64,000 nucleotides of DNA from Fulvivirgaceae bacterium JP3-4 (GTDB lineage: Bacteria > Bacteroidota > Bacteroidia > Cytophagales > Cyclobacteriaceae), in assembly GCA_029309925.1 (NCBI GenBank), contig JARKND010000004.1, forward strand, positions 975,663-1,039,662, given 5' to 3'. The translations under genes and the position numbers were made by a program. Of the stretch, positions 1 to 8,096 are shown in pieces. The stretch's first letter is position 1. Each line of letters starts with the position of its first letter. The notes under the pieces were generated by a model. That model was given only the letters and a program-made list of their open reading frames with translations, ran no database searches and was not told where the DNA came from.

Positions 1-1
1 C

Positions 2-547
2 GACATCCTGATCCATAATGGAGGAATCAGTCAGCGCAGCCTTATTAAGGACACGGCCATTGAGGTGGATCGGAGACTGATGGAAGTAAATTATTTTGGT
101 GCGGTGGCATTGACGAAGTTCATACTGCCGCACTTTATGAAAAGAAGGGGCGGCCACTTTGTGGTAATTACGAGCCTTACGGGAAAATTCGGAACGCCCT
201 ACCGCTCTGGCTATGCGGCCTCAAAACATGCACTCCACGGCTTCTTTGATGCCGTGCGCGCTGAGCACTATGCTGATCACATCCGCGTAAGCATGATCTG
301 TCCAGGGTTTATACATACACCCATCACTTATTCTGCCCTGACAGGTGACGGCAGTAAACTCAACAAGATGGACGAAGCACAGTACAAGGGCAAGCCAGCC
401 GCATGGTGTGCAGAAAAAATAGTGAAGGCAATCCGCAAGGAGAAGCAGGAAGTATATATCGGGGGCCGTGAAGTGTATGGCGCCTACATTAAGCGCTTTT
501 TTCCTTCGTTGTTTTCCCGCATTATCAGAAACGTTGCAGTTCGTTAA
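2..547 (+). CDS. SDR family oxidoreductase, 5' truncated by the window edge
   Basis: Short-chain dehydrogenase/reductase, an NAD(P)-dependent Rossmann-fold oxidoreductase; the substrate cannot be told. The frame is open from base 2 and already reads HNGGIS, the position of the family's NNAG motif, so about 85-90 N-terminal residues including the TGxxxGxG cofactor loop lie outside. 181 residues remain of a usual 250-270. The catalytic Ser lies in VITSLTGKFG and the YxxxK pair is YAASK (bases 212-226). The HNGG variant and the KRRGGHFVVI strand suggest the DHRS7-like branch, which is inference. A TauE-type permease follows in the same direction after 63 bases. Confidence 0.9.
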   Translation, partial: DILIHNGGISQRSLIKDTAIEVDRRLMEVNYFGAVALTKFILPHFMKRRGGHFVVITSLTGKFGTPYRSGYAASKHALHGFFDAVRAEHYADHIRVSMICPGFIHTPITYSALTGDGSKLNKMDEAQYKGKPAAWCAEKIVKAIRKEKQEVYIGGREVYGAYIKRFFPSLFSRIIRNVAVR

Positions 548-610
548 CAGACATGCACGAACGAATGAAATATCTGCAACTTTCTCTTTTAACTGTTTTA
601 CCTTGCGTAA

Positions 611-1357
611 ATGGAATGGTATGAAATTCCCTTGATCATCATCACTGGCTTCGGAGCAGCCTTCCTCAACACCGTGGGTGGTGGCGGCTCACTCTTCTCG
701 GTGCCGATCCTTACTTTCCTTGGTCTGCCGATCACAACGGCTAACGCTACCAGTCGTGTTGCCTTGCTTTTTCAAAACGTCTTTGCCGTTGGTGGGTTCC
801 GGAGCAAACGTGTTGAACTGCCCTGGCCTTATAGCCTCTACCTCGGCATCGCATCGCTCTTTGGCGGACTGATCGGGTCGTATCTCGCATCGACTGTGAA
901 AGATGAAATCTTTAGCAAAATCTTCGTTGGCGTAATGATCCTCTCAGTGTTTCTTATACTTTTTGATCCGGTGCGATCAAAAGGGCCTGAGAAATTATCA
1001 ACAAAAAATCAAATCATCGGAAGCATCCTGTTTTTCTTTATCGGCATCTATGGCGGATTTGTGCAGGCGGGAATCGGCTTTATGGTGATAGCCGTGTTAA
1101 GCATCGTCAACAATCTTAACCTCGTAAAGAGCAACTACGTCAAGGTTTTTGCAGCGATTGTCTATACTGGCGTTTCAGTTGTGGTATTCGCGTATCAAGG
1201 CAAGATCATTTGGATAACAGGCCTCATCCTTTCAATAGGCCACGCGTTGGGCGGATGGTATGCGAGCCGCTGGAGTGTCGACAAAGGAGAAGTGTGGATC
1301 AAACGAGTGATGATTGCTTCGATTATCGCGATGGCCATCAAGTTGTGGTTCTTCTAG
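611..1357 (+). CDS. TauE/SafE family sulfite exporter-like permease
   Basis: Integral membrane protein of the TauE/SafE (DUF81) family, 248 residues, the usual length. Family members are proposed anion exporters (sulfite, sulfoacetate and similar), but the substrate here is unknown. The sequence shows the family's duplicated layout: an N-terminal half beginning with a glycine-rich FLNTVGGGGSLFSVP loop and a second half with the matching GIYGGFVQAGIGF loop, each followed by hydrophobic helices, about 7-8 in all. The first ATG follows a T-rich stretch (TTTTACCTTGCG). It sits alone on the plus strand; a large imperfect inverted repeat lies just downstream. Confidence 0.88.
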   Translation: MEWYEIPLIIITGFGAAFLNTVGGGGSLFSVPILTFLGLPITTANATSRVALLFQNVFAVGGFRSKRVELPWPYSLYLGIASLFGGLIGSYLASTVKDEIFSKIFVGVMILSVFLILFDPVRSKGPEKLSTKNQIIGSILFFFIGIYGGFVQAGIGFMVIAVLSIVNNLNLVKSNYVKVFAAIVYTGVSVVVFAYQGKIIWITGLILSIGHALGGWYASRWSVDKGEVWIKRVMIASIIAMAIKLWFF

Positions 1358-1365
1358 GTGAGTTG

Positions 1366-1455
1366 TAGCCACAAAGACACTAAGGCTCAAAGGAACACTA
1401 AGAATGTATCTCAAAAATCCTGGTGTTCCTTCGTGTCTTCGTGCCTTGGTGGCTA
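1366..1455. repeat. Imperfect inverted repeat made of word-like units
   Basis: The left arm (1366-1400, starting TAGCCACAAAGACACTAAGG) and the right arm (1421-1455, ending CGTGCCTTGGTGGCTA) are reverse complements at 28 of 35 positions, with a 20-base loop. Each arm is itself built from near-repeats such as CACAAAGACAC, CTAAGGCTCAAAGG. It lies between the end of the permease gene and the next start and codes for nothing obvious. The transcript could fold into a long hairpin and act as a 3' end. Elements of this wording are familiar from many bacterial genomes, but their mechanism is unknown to me. Confidence 0.75.
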
Positions 1456-1528
1456 GCATCCCTAAAAAGAGTTTTTGAAATTCAAAACATTTCGGCACCA
1501 TGACTGGTTTTAAAGCAAACGCCAAATC

Positions 1529-1963
1529 ATGATATCCACAATGCCCGTCCAACTGATTGAAAAGAAGAAATTAAGACATGCGTTAGTCTCCGTTGTAGAA
1601 GAATCGCCTCGCACAGCAGTTGTTGAAGCACTTTCGAACTACATTCCGATCGATCAATTCAAGGAAATTTTTAATTTTATTGGTGAGCTGGTTAAACAAG
1701 AACAGATAAACAGGCTTGTGTTTGACAAACGGAAGCTGACTGTATTTCATCAACCTTCAATGGAATGGTACTTTGTTGAATGGAAAGAAAAAATGTACGA
1801 TCACGGGCTGACCGTACATCGCAAGATACTCCCCGCTGACGAGGTTTTCAGACAAAGCGTTAAAATCGGCCGGGAGAAAATCAACAAAGCCTATCCGAAC
1901 GGAAAATTTCATGCTATGGACATTGCATACGCTGAGAGCCTGGAGGATGCATTAACACGCTAA
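1529..1963 (+). CDS. Conserved hypothetical protein, STAS-like fold suspected
   Basis: 144 residues, no signal peptide or membrane segment, so probably cytoplasmic. Function not known. The pattern of alternating strands and helices, with RLVFDKRKL in the middle and MEWYFVEWKEKM followed by HGLTVHRKILPADEVF, resembles the STAS/SpoIIAA-like proteins common in Cytophagales; the protein encoded at 28947-29345 has the same order of motifs (SDHRQL, MEWFPQVEKVGLRKV). The resemblance is by eye only. A second ATG at 1541 (MPVQLIEKK) is an equally good start. The next gene starts three bases after the stop, so the two are probably translationally coupled. Confidence 0.75.
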   Translation: MISTMPVQLIEKKKLRHALVSVVEESPRTAVVEALSNYIPIDQFKEIFNFIGELVKQEQINRLVFDKRKLTVFHQPSMEWYFVEWKEKMYDHGLTVHRKILPADEVFRQSVKIGREKINKAYPNGKFHAMDIAYAESLEDALTR

Positions 1964-1966
1964 CCT

Positions 1967-2314
1967 GTGAACACTCAAGCCCCACAAGACGGACAACAAC
2001 TTCAGATACAGATTGAGCGCCTGATCACTCACCTTGAGGAGAAAGTGTCAACGCTGAAATCTTCGCACATCGTAGAACTCGATTCGCTGACGAAACGTTG
2101 CCGGCTGGATATGCAGAAGGTACATCACGAATTTACGAGCGAGCTTGACCGCATCGAGCAAAAGCATAATCTACACCTTGCGCAGATCGCGGATGAAATC
2201 GCTTATCTGAAAGAGATGTCTCAATCTCAGCGGATGATGATGGAAACAAATCTGGCCTACATTAAGGAGCTTGAAGTAAGGTATTTGAGTTTGACCATGG
2301 CAAAGCAATCGTAA
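1967..2314 (+). CDS. Small coiled-coil protein, GTG start
   Basis: 115 residues, almost entirely predicted helix: heptad-like Leu/Ile spacing runs through IQIERLITHLEEKVSTL, ELDSLTKRCRLDMQKVHHEF and LDRIEQKHNLHLAQIADEI. No enzymatic motif, signal peptide or membrane segment. The GTG at 1967 is chosen because it is three bases after the upstream stop, which suggests coupled translation with the STAS-like gene; no Shine-Dalgarno sequence is visible, as is usual in this phylum. Its 3' end overlaps the convergent histidine kinase gene by 53 bases. A structural or adaptor role with the upstream protein is possible but only inferred. Confidence 0.65.
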   Translation: MNTQAPQDGQQLQIQIERLITHLEEKVSTLKSSHIVELDSLTKRCRLDMQKVHHEFTSELDRIEQKHNLHLAQIADEIAYLKEMSQSQRMMMETNLAYIKELEVRYLSLTMAKQS

Positions 2315-3140
2315 ATATTGTTTTGCCCTTAACAGATTCGAGTGACACAGAACCGTTCAGACGATCCACGATACTTTTTACGATATATAATCCAAGGCCT
2401 GCCCCTTGTGAGCGTTCTGACCCACGGTAAAACATTTCAAAGATCTTCTCTTTAACGGTATGATCAATACCGTCTCCATCATCCTCAACGGCAATGCTCA
2501 GGTTATCTTTATCAAGGCGACCCGACATACGGATCGCGATTGGCCCTTGACTACTAAATGTGAGCGCATTGTCGAGGAGACAGCGCAAGACGATCTTTAG
2601 TTTCAGCTCATCTCCGTTGTATGATAAGCCTTCCGGCACATCGTTCGCAATCGTTGCCCGATAAAAATTCGGGTGATGCTTCGACTGCGCAATTGCCGTT
2701 GAAATTGCCTCGCGTATATTCACCGGTTTTGTCTGAATTGAATCGAACGCAGCCTGCGCCAGCATGGTGAGGGACTCAAGCAGTGACATCATCTGGGATG
2801 TCTTTTGCGAGATGTGATCACAGATGAGGGACTGTGATTCAGTGAGGTTCTCACCCTTCAACAATTCCAGCAAACCCACTATGGACGTTACCGGAGTTTT
2901 GAGGTCGTGTGAGGCGCGGTATAAAATCTGATCGAGTTCCTGGTTGCGCTGTTTGAGTTTGTCCAGCGTTTCGCTGAGGAAAGCATTTTTCTCGATCACC
3001 TCCTCTATCGCTGCTGTCAGTTCTTCCTTTTGTGCCGCCAGTTCTTCGCTGCGGTCTGCCAGGTCGCGCTCCCGATCTAAAAGAAGCTGATTTCTCTCAT
3101 CCAGGAGAGAAATTAACTTTTTTCGCTCATCGTTCTCCAA
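2262..3140 (-). CDS. Soluble sensor histidine kinase, coiled-coil input only
   Basis: 292-residue HisKA/HATPase_c kinase without any transmembrane or PAS domain. Residues 5-70 form a long charged coiled coil (LLDRERDLADRSEELAAQK), followed by the H-box with the phospho-acceptor H78 (RASHDLKTP), the N-box around N191 (LLDNALTFS), G1 DGDGI at 221-225 and G2 GAGLGL at 246-251. It should autophosphorylate and pass the phosphate to a response regulator; no regulator gene is next to it, so it is an orphan. With no sensor domain, it may be driven by a partner protein. The start is the only ATG before the coiled coil. Its C-terminus overlaps the convergent coiled-coil gene. Confidence 0.92.
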   Translation of the reverse strand: MENDERKKLISLLDERNQLLLDRERDLADRSEELAAQKEELTAAIEEVIEKNAFLSETLDKLKQRNQELDQILYRASHDLKTPVTSIVGLLELLKGENLTESQSLICDHISQKTSQMMSLLESLTMLAQAAFDSIQTKPVNIREAISTAIAQSKHHPNFYRATIANDVPEGLSYNGDELKLKIVLRCLLDNALTFSSQGPIAIRMSGRLDKDNLSIAVEDDGDGIDHTVKEKIFEMFYRGSERSQGAGLGLYIVKSIVDRLNGSVSLESVKGKTIFTIALPWSNSNTLLQAP

Positions 3141-3167
3141 ATACTATTCAGATTTAAGCCCTCAATA

Positions 3168-4835
3168 TTAAGCTTTTACAGGTTCCCTGTGTCCCACCCA
3201 TGTAAATCTTTTCGAAACGTATTCCGGATTTGTAAATGACGCGTTACCCGCAGGGTTTCCACCGGTCACGTGGAAGTCTGAAAACGCAGCATTTTGATTC
3301 ATGTAAATCCCTCCGGTAAGGTTGAATGACACCGGGGTTGCTGCCAGTGACATTTCATCTGCGATCTTCTCACGTACCGCAGGATCAGTGGTGTAGGCAC
3401 CACACGAAATGGCACCGTGGTTCATGGCCATCTCCTTCGCAAGCTGAATCGATTCGTCAGTATTCTTCGTCTTTATCAGCAAAGCAATCGGTCCGAACAA
3501 CTCCTTGCTGAAGGTATCCTTTTTAGCGGCATCCATTTCAATAACTACCGGTGTGGCTATACGCGCATTTTTGAACATCGGATTATCAATCTTTCTGGAT
3601 TTCAGCAACACTTTGCCCGGAAGTGTTTCCGCTTCAACCACACGGTCGCAGGTTTTCTTGCTTTGTATGGCTCCAAGTACAAATGGACCGGCTTTCGGGT
3701 TGTCAACTAATCCCGTTACGTTATCGGTAAACTTCGTTGCAAATTCCTCAAAGCTTACGTTCCCTGCAGCGGTCTTAATTCCGGATGCTGGTATGTAAAA
3801 GTTTTGCGGGGCGGTACACATCTGACCGCTGTATAAGGTTAGTGCGAACGCAAGGTTGGCAGCGACCTTGTCGATGTCTTCCGCAGAATCAAGGATAACA
3901 GAGTTTACACCTGTCTTTTCTGTAAACACGACTTTGCCTGGTAGCGCTTCAAGATAACTTCCGAATGCCGAGTTCCCTGTGTAGTCGATCAATTTTACAG
4001 CAGGATGTTCTGCAAGCTCTTTCGTGATCATTCTGTCAAATGTATCAACACCGAGCTGAACCGCGTTGGTGTCAAGATTATTTTCAGCAAGCACGTTCTG
4101 TATTTCTGCCACGAAGATTGCAATTGGCAGGATTGCTCCGGGATGTGGCTTAACAATAACGGTGTTGCCGGTGATGAGACTTCCATAGATTCCCGTTACT
4201 GAATTCCATGTTGGAAAAGTTGAACATCCGATCACAACGGAAATTCCTTTTGGCACAGGTCTCCATTCTTTGTTCAGTTGAATATTGAATTTGCCCATCG
4301 GCTTATCCCACAACGCGCGGTTCGGGAAACGCTGAAGTTCCTCATATCCGGCCGCGATAGCTTCAAGTGCACGATCTGCTGCGTGTGGACCGGAAGCCTG
4401 AAATGCCATCATATACCCCTGACCAGTTGTGTGCATCGTAGCATATGCAATTTCAAAAAATCTTCCTTTGACACGCTCCAGTGATTCCATGAGAATCCCA
4501 GCGCGATCATGCACACTCACTTTTCGCCATTGATGAAATGCCGTTTGCGAACGGTCGATCAATGTCTTGACAGAAAACATCGGATAGGAAATTTTAAGTG
4601 GCTCCTGCAGGTATGGTGACTCCTCCTGTCCTGCCCACCCTTCCGGATTGGCCTGCTTCAACTCTTCGAATTTTTTTCCCAGTGATGCTTTGAACTTTGC
4701 CTGACCATCCGCATCGGCAGTCTCGCCATACACCGCTGGCGCAGGATGCTCCGGGAAGGCAGCGTAAAATGTTCGGTCGTGCAAAGCCTGCACAGCTTTG
4801 TTAATCGTAGTGTCGTGTTTTTTGTAAAGGCTCAT
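3168..4835 (-). CDS. paaN: Phenylacetic acid degradation protein PaaN-type aldehyde dehydrogenase
   Basis: 555-residue member of the aldehyde dehydrogenase superfamily matching the stand-alone PaaN type, which lacks the C-terminal MaoC hydratase domain of the fused PaaZ/PaaN enzymes. Family proteins act on CoA-linked aldehyde intermediates of phenylacetate breakdown or related aromatic catabolism. Visible motifs: NAD-binding TVIVKPHPG near residues 225-233, a general-base Glu in VVFTEKTGVN (E306) and the nucleophile Cys in SGQMCTAPQ (C340). No other paa genes are nearby, so the pathway link is unproven here. The gene lies 27 bases upstream of the kinase gene on the same strand and may be co-transcribed with it. 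Confidence 0.88.
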   Translation of the reverse strand: MSLYKKHDTTINKAVQALHDRTFYAAFPEHPAPAVYGETADADGQAKFKASLGKKFEELKQANPEGWAGQEESPYLQEPLKISYPMFSVKTLIDRSQTAFHQWRKVSVHDRAGILMESLERVKGRFFEIAYATMHTTGQGYMMAFQASGPHAADRALEAIAAGYEELQRFPNRALWDKPMGKFNIQLNKEWRPVPKGISVVIGCSTFPTWNSVTGIYGSLITGNTVIVKPHPGAILPIAIFVAEIQNVLAENNLDTNAVQLGVDTFDRMITKELAEHPAVKLIDYTGNSAFGSYLEALPGKVVFTEKTGVNSVILDSAEDIDKVAANLAFALTLYSGQMCTAPQNFYIPASGIKTAAGNVSFEEFATKFTDNVTGLVDNPKAGPFVLGAIQSKKTCDRVVEAETLPGKVLLKSRKIDNPMFKNARIATPVVIEMDAAKKDTFSKELFGPIALLIKTKNTDESIQLAKEMAMNHGAISCGAYTTDPAVREKIADEMSLAATPVSFNLTGGIYMNQNAAFSDFHVTGGNPAGNASFTNPEYVSKRFTWVGHREPVKA

Positions 4836-4851
4836 GATTGGTCTGGGTTAG

Positions 4852-5583
4852 TTATCGCTGTGCGCCAAATACCTTCTTCAGCAGTTCGGTAGTTCGCGCG
4901 ATCGGGTTGTCACGGATATTTTTTTCTTCTTTCGCTATCATCAGGAACAAGCCCTCGATGGCGCGGTCCGTTGCATAATCATCGAGGTTTGGATTCACTT
5001 TCTGCACAAGCGGAAGTTGATTGTACCGGGTAACGATGTCAGTATAATACTTCGTTGCATTTACTTTCTGCAGCGAATTCTGAATGACGGGTTTGAATTT
5101 CGCCTTGAGCTGATCTGATGTTGTTCTTTTCAGGTATTGTGTGGCTGCGTCATCTTCACCGCGGAGAATCGCCCACGCGTCCTGGATCGTCAGCGACCGG
5201 ATTGCAGTGATGAAAATCGGTTTTGCCTCTTTTGCTGCATCCTCAGCACCGCGATTCAGCTGCATCACAAATTTATCTACCTCGCTGCCCAGGCCAATCT
5301 GCCGAAGTTTGTCTTCAACTCTTTTTACATCCGGAGGAAAAGGAATTTTGATTTCCGGATTTTTGAAATACCCATCAAGCTGAGAGACCAGGTCAGAGCC
5401 GGTTGAGATCCCTTTGATCAGCGCTTCTTTCAGGCCCTCCGCCACTTCAGCAGTCGACAAGGGGGCTGTATTTCCACCGAGGGTTTTATTAACGTCACCG
5501 AGTGTCTGATTGATTTGTGCGGTAGTGCAGGCACACAAAACGAACAACACCGCAATCCAAAACTTCGCCATCTTGATTTTCAT
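4852..5583 (-). CDS. DUF4197 domain protein, downstream copy
   Basis: 243 residues from the ATG at 5583 (MKIKMAKFW), chosen because it opens directly into a signal sequence (FWIAVLFVLCACTTAQ); a longer reading begins upstream inside the previous gene. The LCAC segment could be a lipobox, so export to the periplasm or membrane anchoring is expected. The rest matches the DUF4197 family: KEALIKGISTGSDLVSQLDGYF, NPEIKIPFPPDVKRVE, a middle AEDAAKEAKPIFITAIRSL and a final KNIRDNPIARTTELLKKVFG. Function unknown. It is a close paralogue of the gene at 5606-6325, just upstream on the same strand, and the pair is surely one transcription unit. Confidence 0.9.
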   Translation of the reverse strand: MKIKMAKFWIAVLFVLCACTTAQINQTLGDVNKTLGGNTAPLSTAEVAEGLKEALIKGISTGSDLVSQLDGYFKNPEIKIPFPPDVKRVEDKLRQIGLGSEVDKFVMQLNRGAEDAAKEAKPIFITAIRSLTIQDAWAILRGEDDAATQYLKRTTSDQLKAKFKPVIQNSLQKVNATKYYTDIVTRYNQLPLVQKVNPNLDDYATDRAIEGLFLMIAKEEKNIRDNPIARTTELLKKVFGAQR

Positions 5584-5605
5584 TAAACATGGCGAAATTA
5601 AGCAC

Positions 5606-6325
5606 TCATTTCTGCGATCCAAATACCTTTCTCAATAATTCGGTTGTCCGAGCGGCAGGGTTGTCACGGATATTTTTTTCTTCCTTTGCGATCATTACAA
5701 AAAGCCCCTGAATTGCCTTGTCTGTCGCGTATTCGTCAAGGTTCGGATTCATCTTCTGCACCAAAGGCAGTTTGTTATAGGTGTTGATCAGGTCAGCATA
5801 ATATTTTGTAGCGTTGACTTTCGCCAGTGAATTCTTCACCACCGGCATAAACCTATCTTTCAGCGGAGCAGATGTTGTGCGCTCTAGGTAGCGTGTGGCT
5901 GCATCCTGCTCACCCTTAAGAATTCCGGCAGCATCCTGGATCGTCATCGATTTGATGGCGGTGACAAAAATCGGCTTGGCTTCCTTTGCTGCATCCTCCG
6001 CAGCGCGGTTCAGACTGAGGATAAATTTATCAACTTCAGCTCCCATTCCTATCTGTCTCAGTTTTGTTTCCACCTTCTGGGTCTCCGGAGGAAATGGAAT
6101 TTTGATTTCCGGATTTTTGAAATACCCATCCACCTGGGAGACAATGTCGGAGCCTTTTGAGATTCCGTTGGTCAGTGCTTCCTTCAGCGCGCTGGCAATT
6201 TCTTCAGATGAAAGCTGTCCGCTTCCTGACAGGGATTTTGCAGCCTTTTTCAGTTTATCAAACTGGGCCGAAGCTGAGGAAGATACAAGAATGCTGAGGC
6301 AAATGGTGATTACAAGATTTTTCAT
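5606..6325 (-). CDS. DUF4197 domain protein, upstream copy
   Basis: 239 residues with a clean cleavable signal peptide (MKNLVITICLSILVSSSASA), so probably periplasmic. It carries the same DUF4197 blocks as the neighbouring copy: NGISKGSDIVSQVDGYFKN, EIKIPFPPETQKVETKLRQI, AEDAAKEAKPIFVTAIKSM and KNIRDNPAARTTELLRKVFG. The two mature proteins agree over nearly their whole length, which points to a tandem duplication. This copy keeps a type I signal peptide while the other has a Cys-rich, lipoprotein-like leader, so they may be placed differently in the envelope. Function of the family is unknown. Confidence 0.92.
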   Translation of the reverse strand: MKNLVITICLSILVSSSASAQFDKLKKAAKSLSGSGQLSSEEIASALKEALTNGISKGSDIVSQVDGYFKNPEIKIPFPPETQKVETKLRQIGMGAEVDKFILSLNRAAEDAAKEAKPIFVTAIKSMTIQDAAGILKGEQDAATRYLERTTSAPLKDRFMPVVKNSLAKVNATKYYADLINTYNKLPLVQKMNPNLDEYATDKAIQGLFVMIAKEEKNIRDNPAARTTELLRKVFGSQK

Positions 6326-6413
6326 TTCACAAAAATAGAAATCCCTTGAGGAAACGGCAGAACGTGTAAGATATTATCGCAATTGCATTAATAACAATGG
6401 AAGCACTGTCTGC

Positions 6414-7676
6414 CTATCGCCTTATCATTGACATATCGATTTCCACGACACTGGCGCAGCCGGCAAGCCCCATGGTTAGTTCAAAATCAGACATCATATT
6501 TCGAAGCACATGGTAAACACCCAGTTGCCCGGCAAGCGCTAAACCATAAACGTAAGGACGACCAATACACACTGCAGTTGCGCCAAGCGCGATTGCCTTA
6601 AACATGTCTGAACCTGTCCGCACACCACTGTCGAGCAGCACCGGAATTCTTTTGTTGACTGCATCAGCAATGGCGGGCAATGCCTGAAAGGTTGAGATGG
6701 CTCCATCCACCTGGCGGCCACCGTGATTGGACACAATGACACCATCCATGCCAAAATCAATCGCCTTGCGAGCATCATCCGCGTGAAGAATTCCTTTCAA
6801 TACTATCGGAAGGCGCGTGTGGTCGCGAAGAAATCTAAGGTCATTCCATGTCGTGGAAGGGTTTGAATAGGTTGCGATGAATTTCCGCACAGCACGGATC
6901 GGTTTCCCTGATTTTAGTTTTTTAATAAAACCGTTTCCGGGATAATTGTTCACCATCTGAAACAACCCGAAGACAGAATTCCAGCTGAGCTCTCTCTTTA
7001 TTTCAGGGCCATCATCTTTTTCTTCCAGCATCTTCTGAAAGACGGGATCGGAAGTATACTGTGCAATTCCCTTTCCTTCAAGAAAAGGAAGGTAGCCGAG
7101 ATCGAGATCCTGCGTTCGCCAGCCAAGCATTGTTGTATCAAGTGTGACCACAATTGCACTGCAGCCGCAACGCTCTGCCCGCTGGACAAAACTCGCAACG
7201 AGTTCGCGCGACTTGCTCCAGTATAATTGAAACCAGCGTGGACTACCGTTCATCACCGCAACACATTGCTCCATGGGACGAGATGCCTGATTTGAAAAAA
7301 TGTAAGGCACTCCCAGTGATGCTGCGGCTTTTGCAACCGCTATGTCTGCCGCAGGATGCGCCAGCTCAAGAACACCGACCGGTGATAATAAAAGCGGTGA
7401 AGGAAGTTTCTGACCGAACAGCGTGATGGAAGGATCGCGCACACCAACATCGTGTAACATTCGCGGCACGATCTGCACAGCCGCAAAGGCATTTCGATTG
7501 GCTGCTATCGTAACATCTTCACCCGCACCACCGGCAACATACGCGAATGCCTTCGGAGACATCACTCCTTTCGCAGCGCGTTCGAGCTTCGAAGGGTCCG
7601 CGGGAATGAGCGGAAGCTTACCTGCAAAGCCGTTGAGGTAGATTTGTTTTTGCCAGTCAAGCGCGGAATTGTTCAT
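6414..7676 (-). CDS. FMN-dependent alpha-hydroxy-acid oxidizing protein, lactate 2-monooxygenase-like
   Basis: 420-residue TIM-barrel flavoprotein of the FMN-dependent alpha-hydroxy-acid dehydrogenase family, which oxidises L-2-hydroxy acids such as lactate or glycolate. Visible signature: the active-site block SNHGGRQVDGA with the base H318 and R321, K294 (LPIVLKG) on the flavin, FQLYW at 149-153 and the GWRTQD segment near 185-190. An insertion of about 65 residues (roughly 205-270) in the barrel makes it longer than the common 360-residue enzymes and recalls lactate 2-monooxygenase; that subtype call is inference. No membrane-targeting segment, so cytoplasmic. It stands alone, 88 bases from the DUF4197 pair. 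Confidence 0.88.
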   Translation of the reverse strand: MNNSALDWQKQIYLNGFAGKLPLIPADPSKLERAAKGVMSPKAFAYVAGGAGEDVTIAANRNAFAAVQIVPRMLHDVGVRDPSITLFGQKLPSPLLLSPVGVLELAHPAADIAVAKAAASLGVPYIFSNQASRPMEQCVAVMNGSPRWFQLYWSKSRELVASFVQRAERCGCSAIVVTLDTTMLGWRTQDLDLGYLPFLEGKGIAQYTSDPVFQKMLEEKDDGPEIKRELSWNSVFGLFQMVNNYPGNGFIKKLKSGKPIRAVRKFIATYSNPSTTWNDLRFLRDHTRLPIVLKGILHADDARKAIDFGMDGVIVSNHGGRQVDGAISTFQALPAIADAVNKRIPVLLDSGVRTGSDMFKAIALGATAVCIGRPYVYGLALAGQLGVYHVLRNMMSDFELTMGLAGCASVVEIDMSMIRR

Positions 7677-8071
7677 GAAATAAAAATACCGAAATGCAAA
7701 TGCAGTTTTACCACAGAGGACGTGGAATTTATTTGATTCTTGCAGTGCTCAGCGGAGATGAGGCATCTGCAAAGTGTTTTTATAAGAGGTGGGTAGTAAA
7801 ACATCGTGTCCATTCTAAAACGTGCATTATAACACAGGTAACAAGAATTCCTATATCTGGAGCCCACAGAGAAATGGCAGGTAGCGCGTTCGCACCTGAA
7901 GGTCTTTCTCCACGGACTCTTGACTAAGCTGTACCGTTGCGAAATGTGACAGCCTTCAGCAGGGCAATATCAAGGCTCGAACATACATTAAATAAACGTT
8001 CGAAGAATTAACAAATCAGCGCAAACATTGTTAGCACATACAACGCCCCTCGGTGTTAAAATTGATTTTTG
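7677..8071. other. Intergenic region between divergent genes, no recognised gene
   Basis: About 420 bases separate the oxidase start from the cinA start. The only open frame of any size (7694-7927, plus strand) has no recognisable motif, signal or coding character and is not called. A small dyad, TCGAAC at 7977-7982 and GTTCGA at 7998-8003, could be an operator but is short. Both genes' promoters must lie here. Confidence 0.5.
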
Positions 8072-8079
8072 TATTTTTG
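8072..8079 (+). promoter_or_regulatory. Putative -7 promoter box of cinA
   Basis: TATTTTTG fits the Bacteroidota -7 consensus TAnnTTTG exactly and ends 17 bases before the cinA ATG. A well-spaced -33 TTTG box is not visible, so the assignment rests on the -7 match and position alone. Confidence 0.35.
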
Positions 8080-8096
8080 GCGCTTACTTTTTAAAG

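Noticed and set aside
3417..3798. Overlapping plus-strand frames inside paaN.
   Set aside because: They are antisense shadows of a clear aldehyde dehydrogenase gene and show no domain.
7694..7927. 77-residue open frame in the gap upstream of cinA.
   Set aside because: No recognisable domain, odd composition and no plausible start context; treated as chance.
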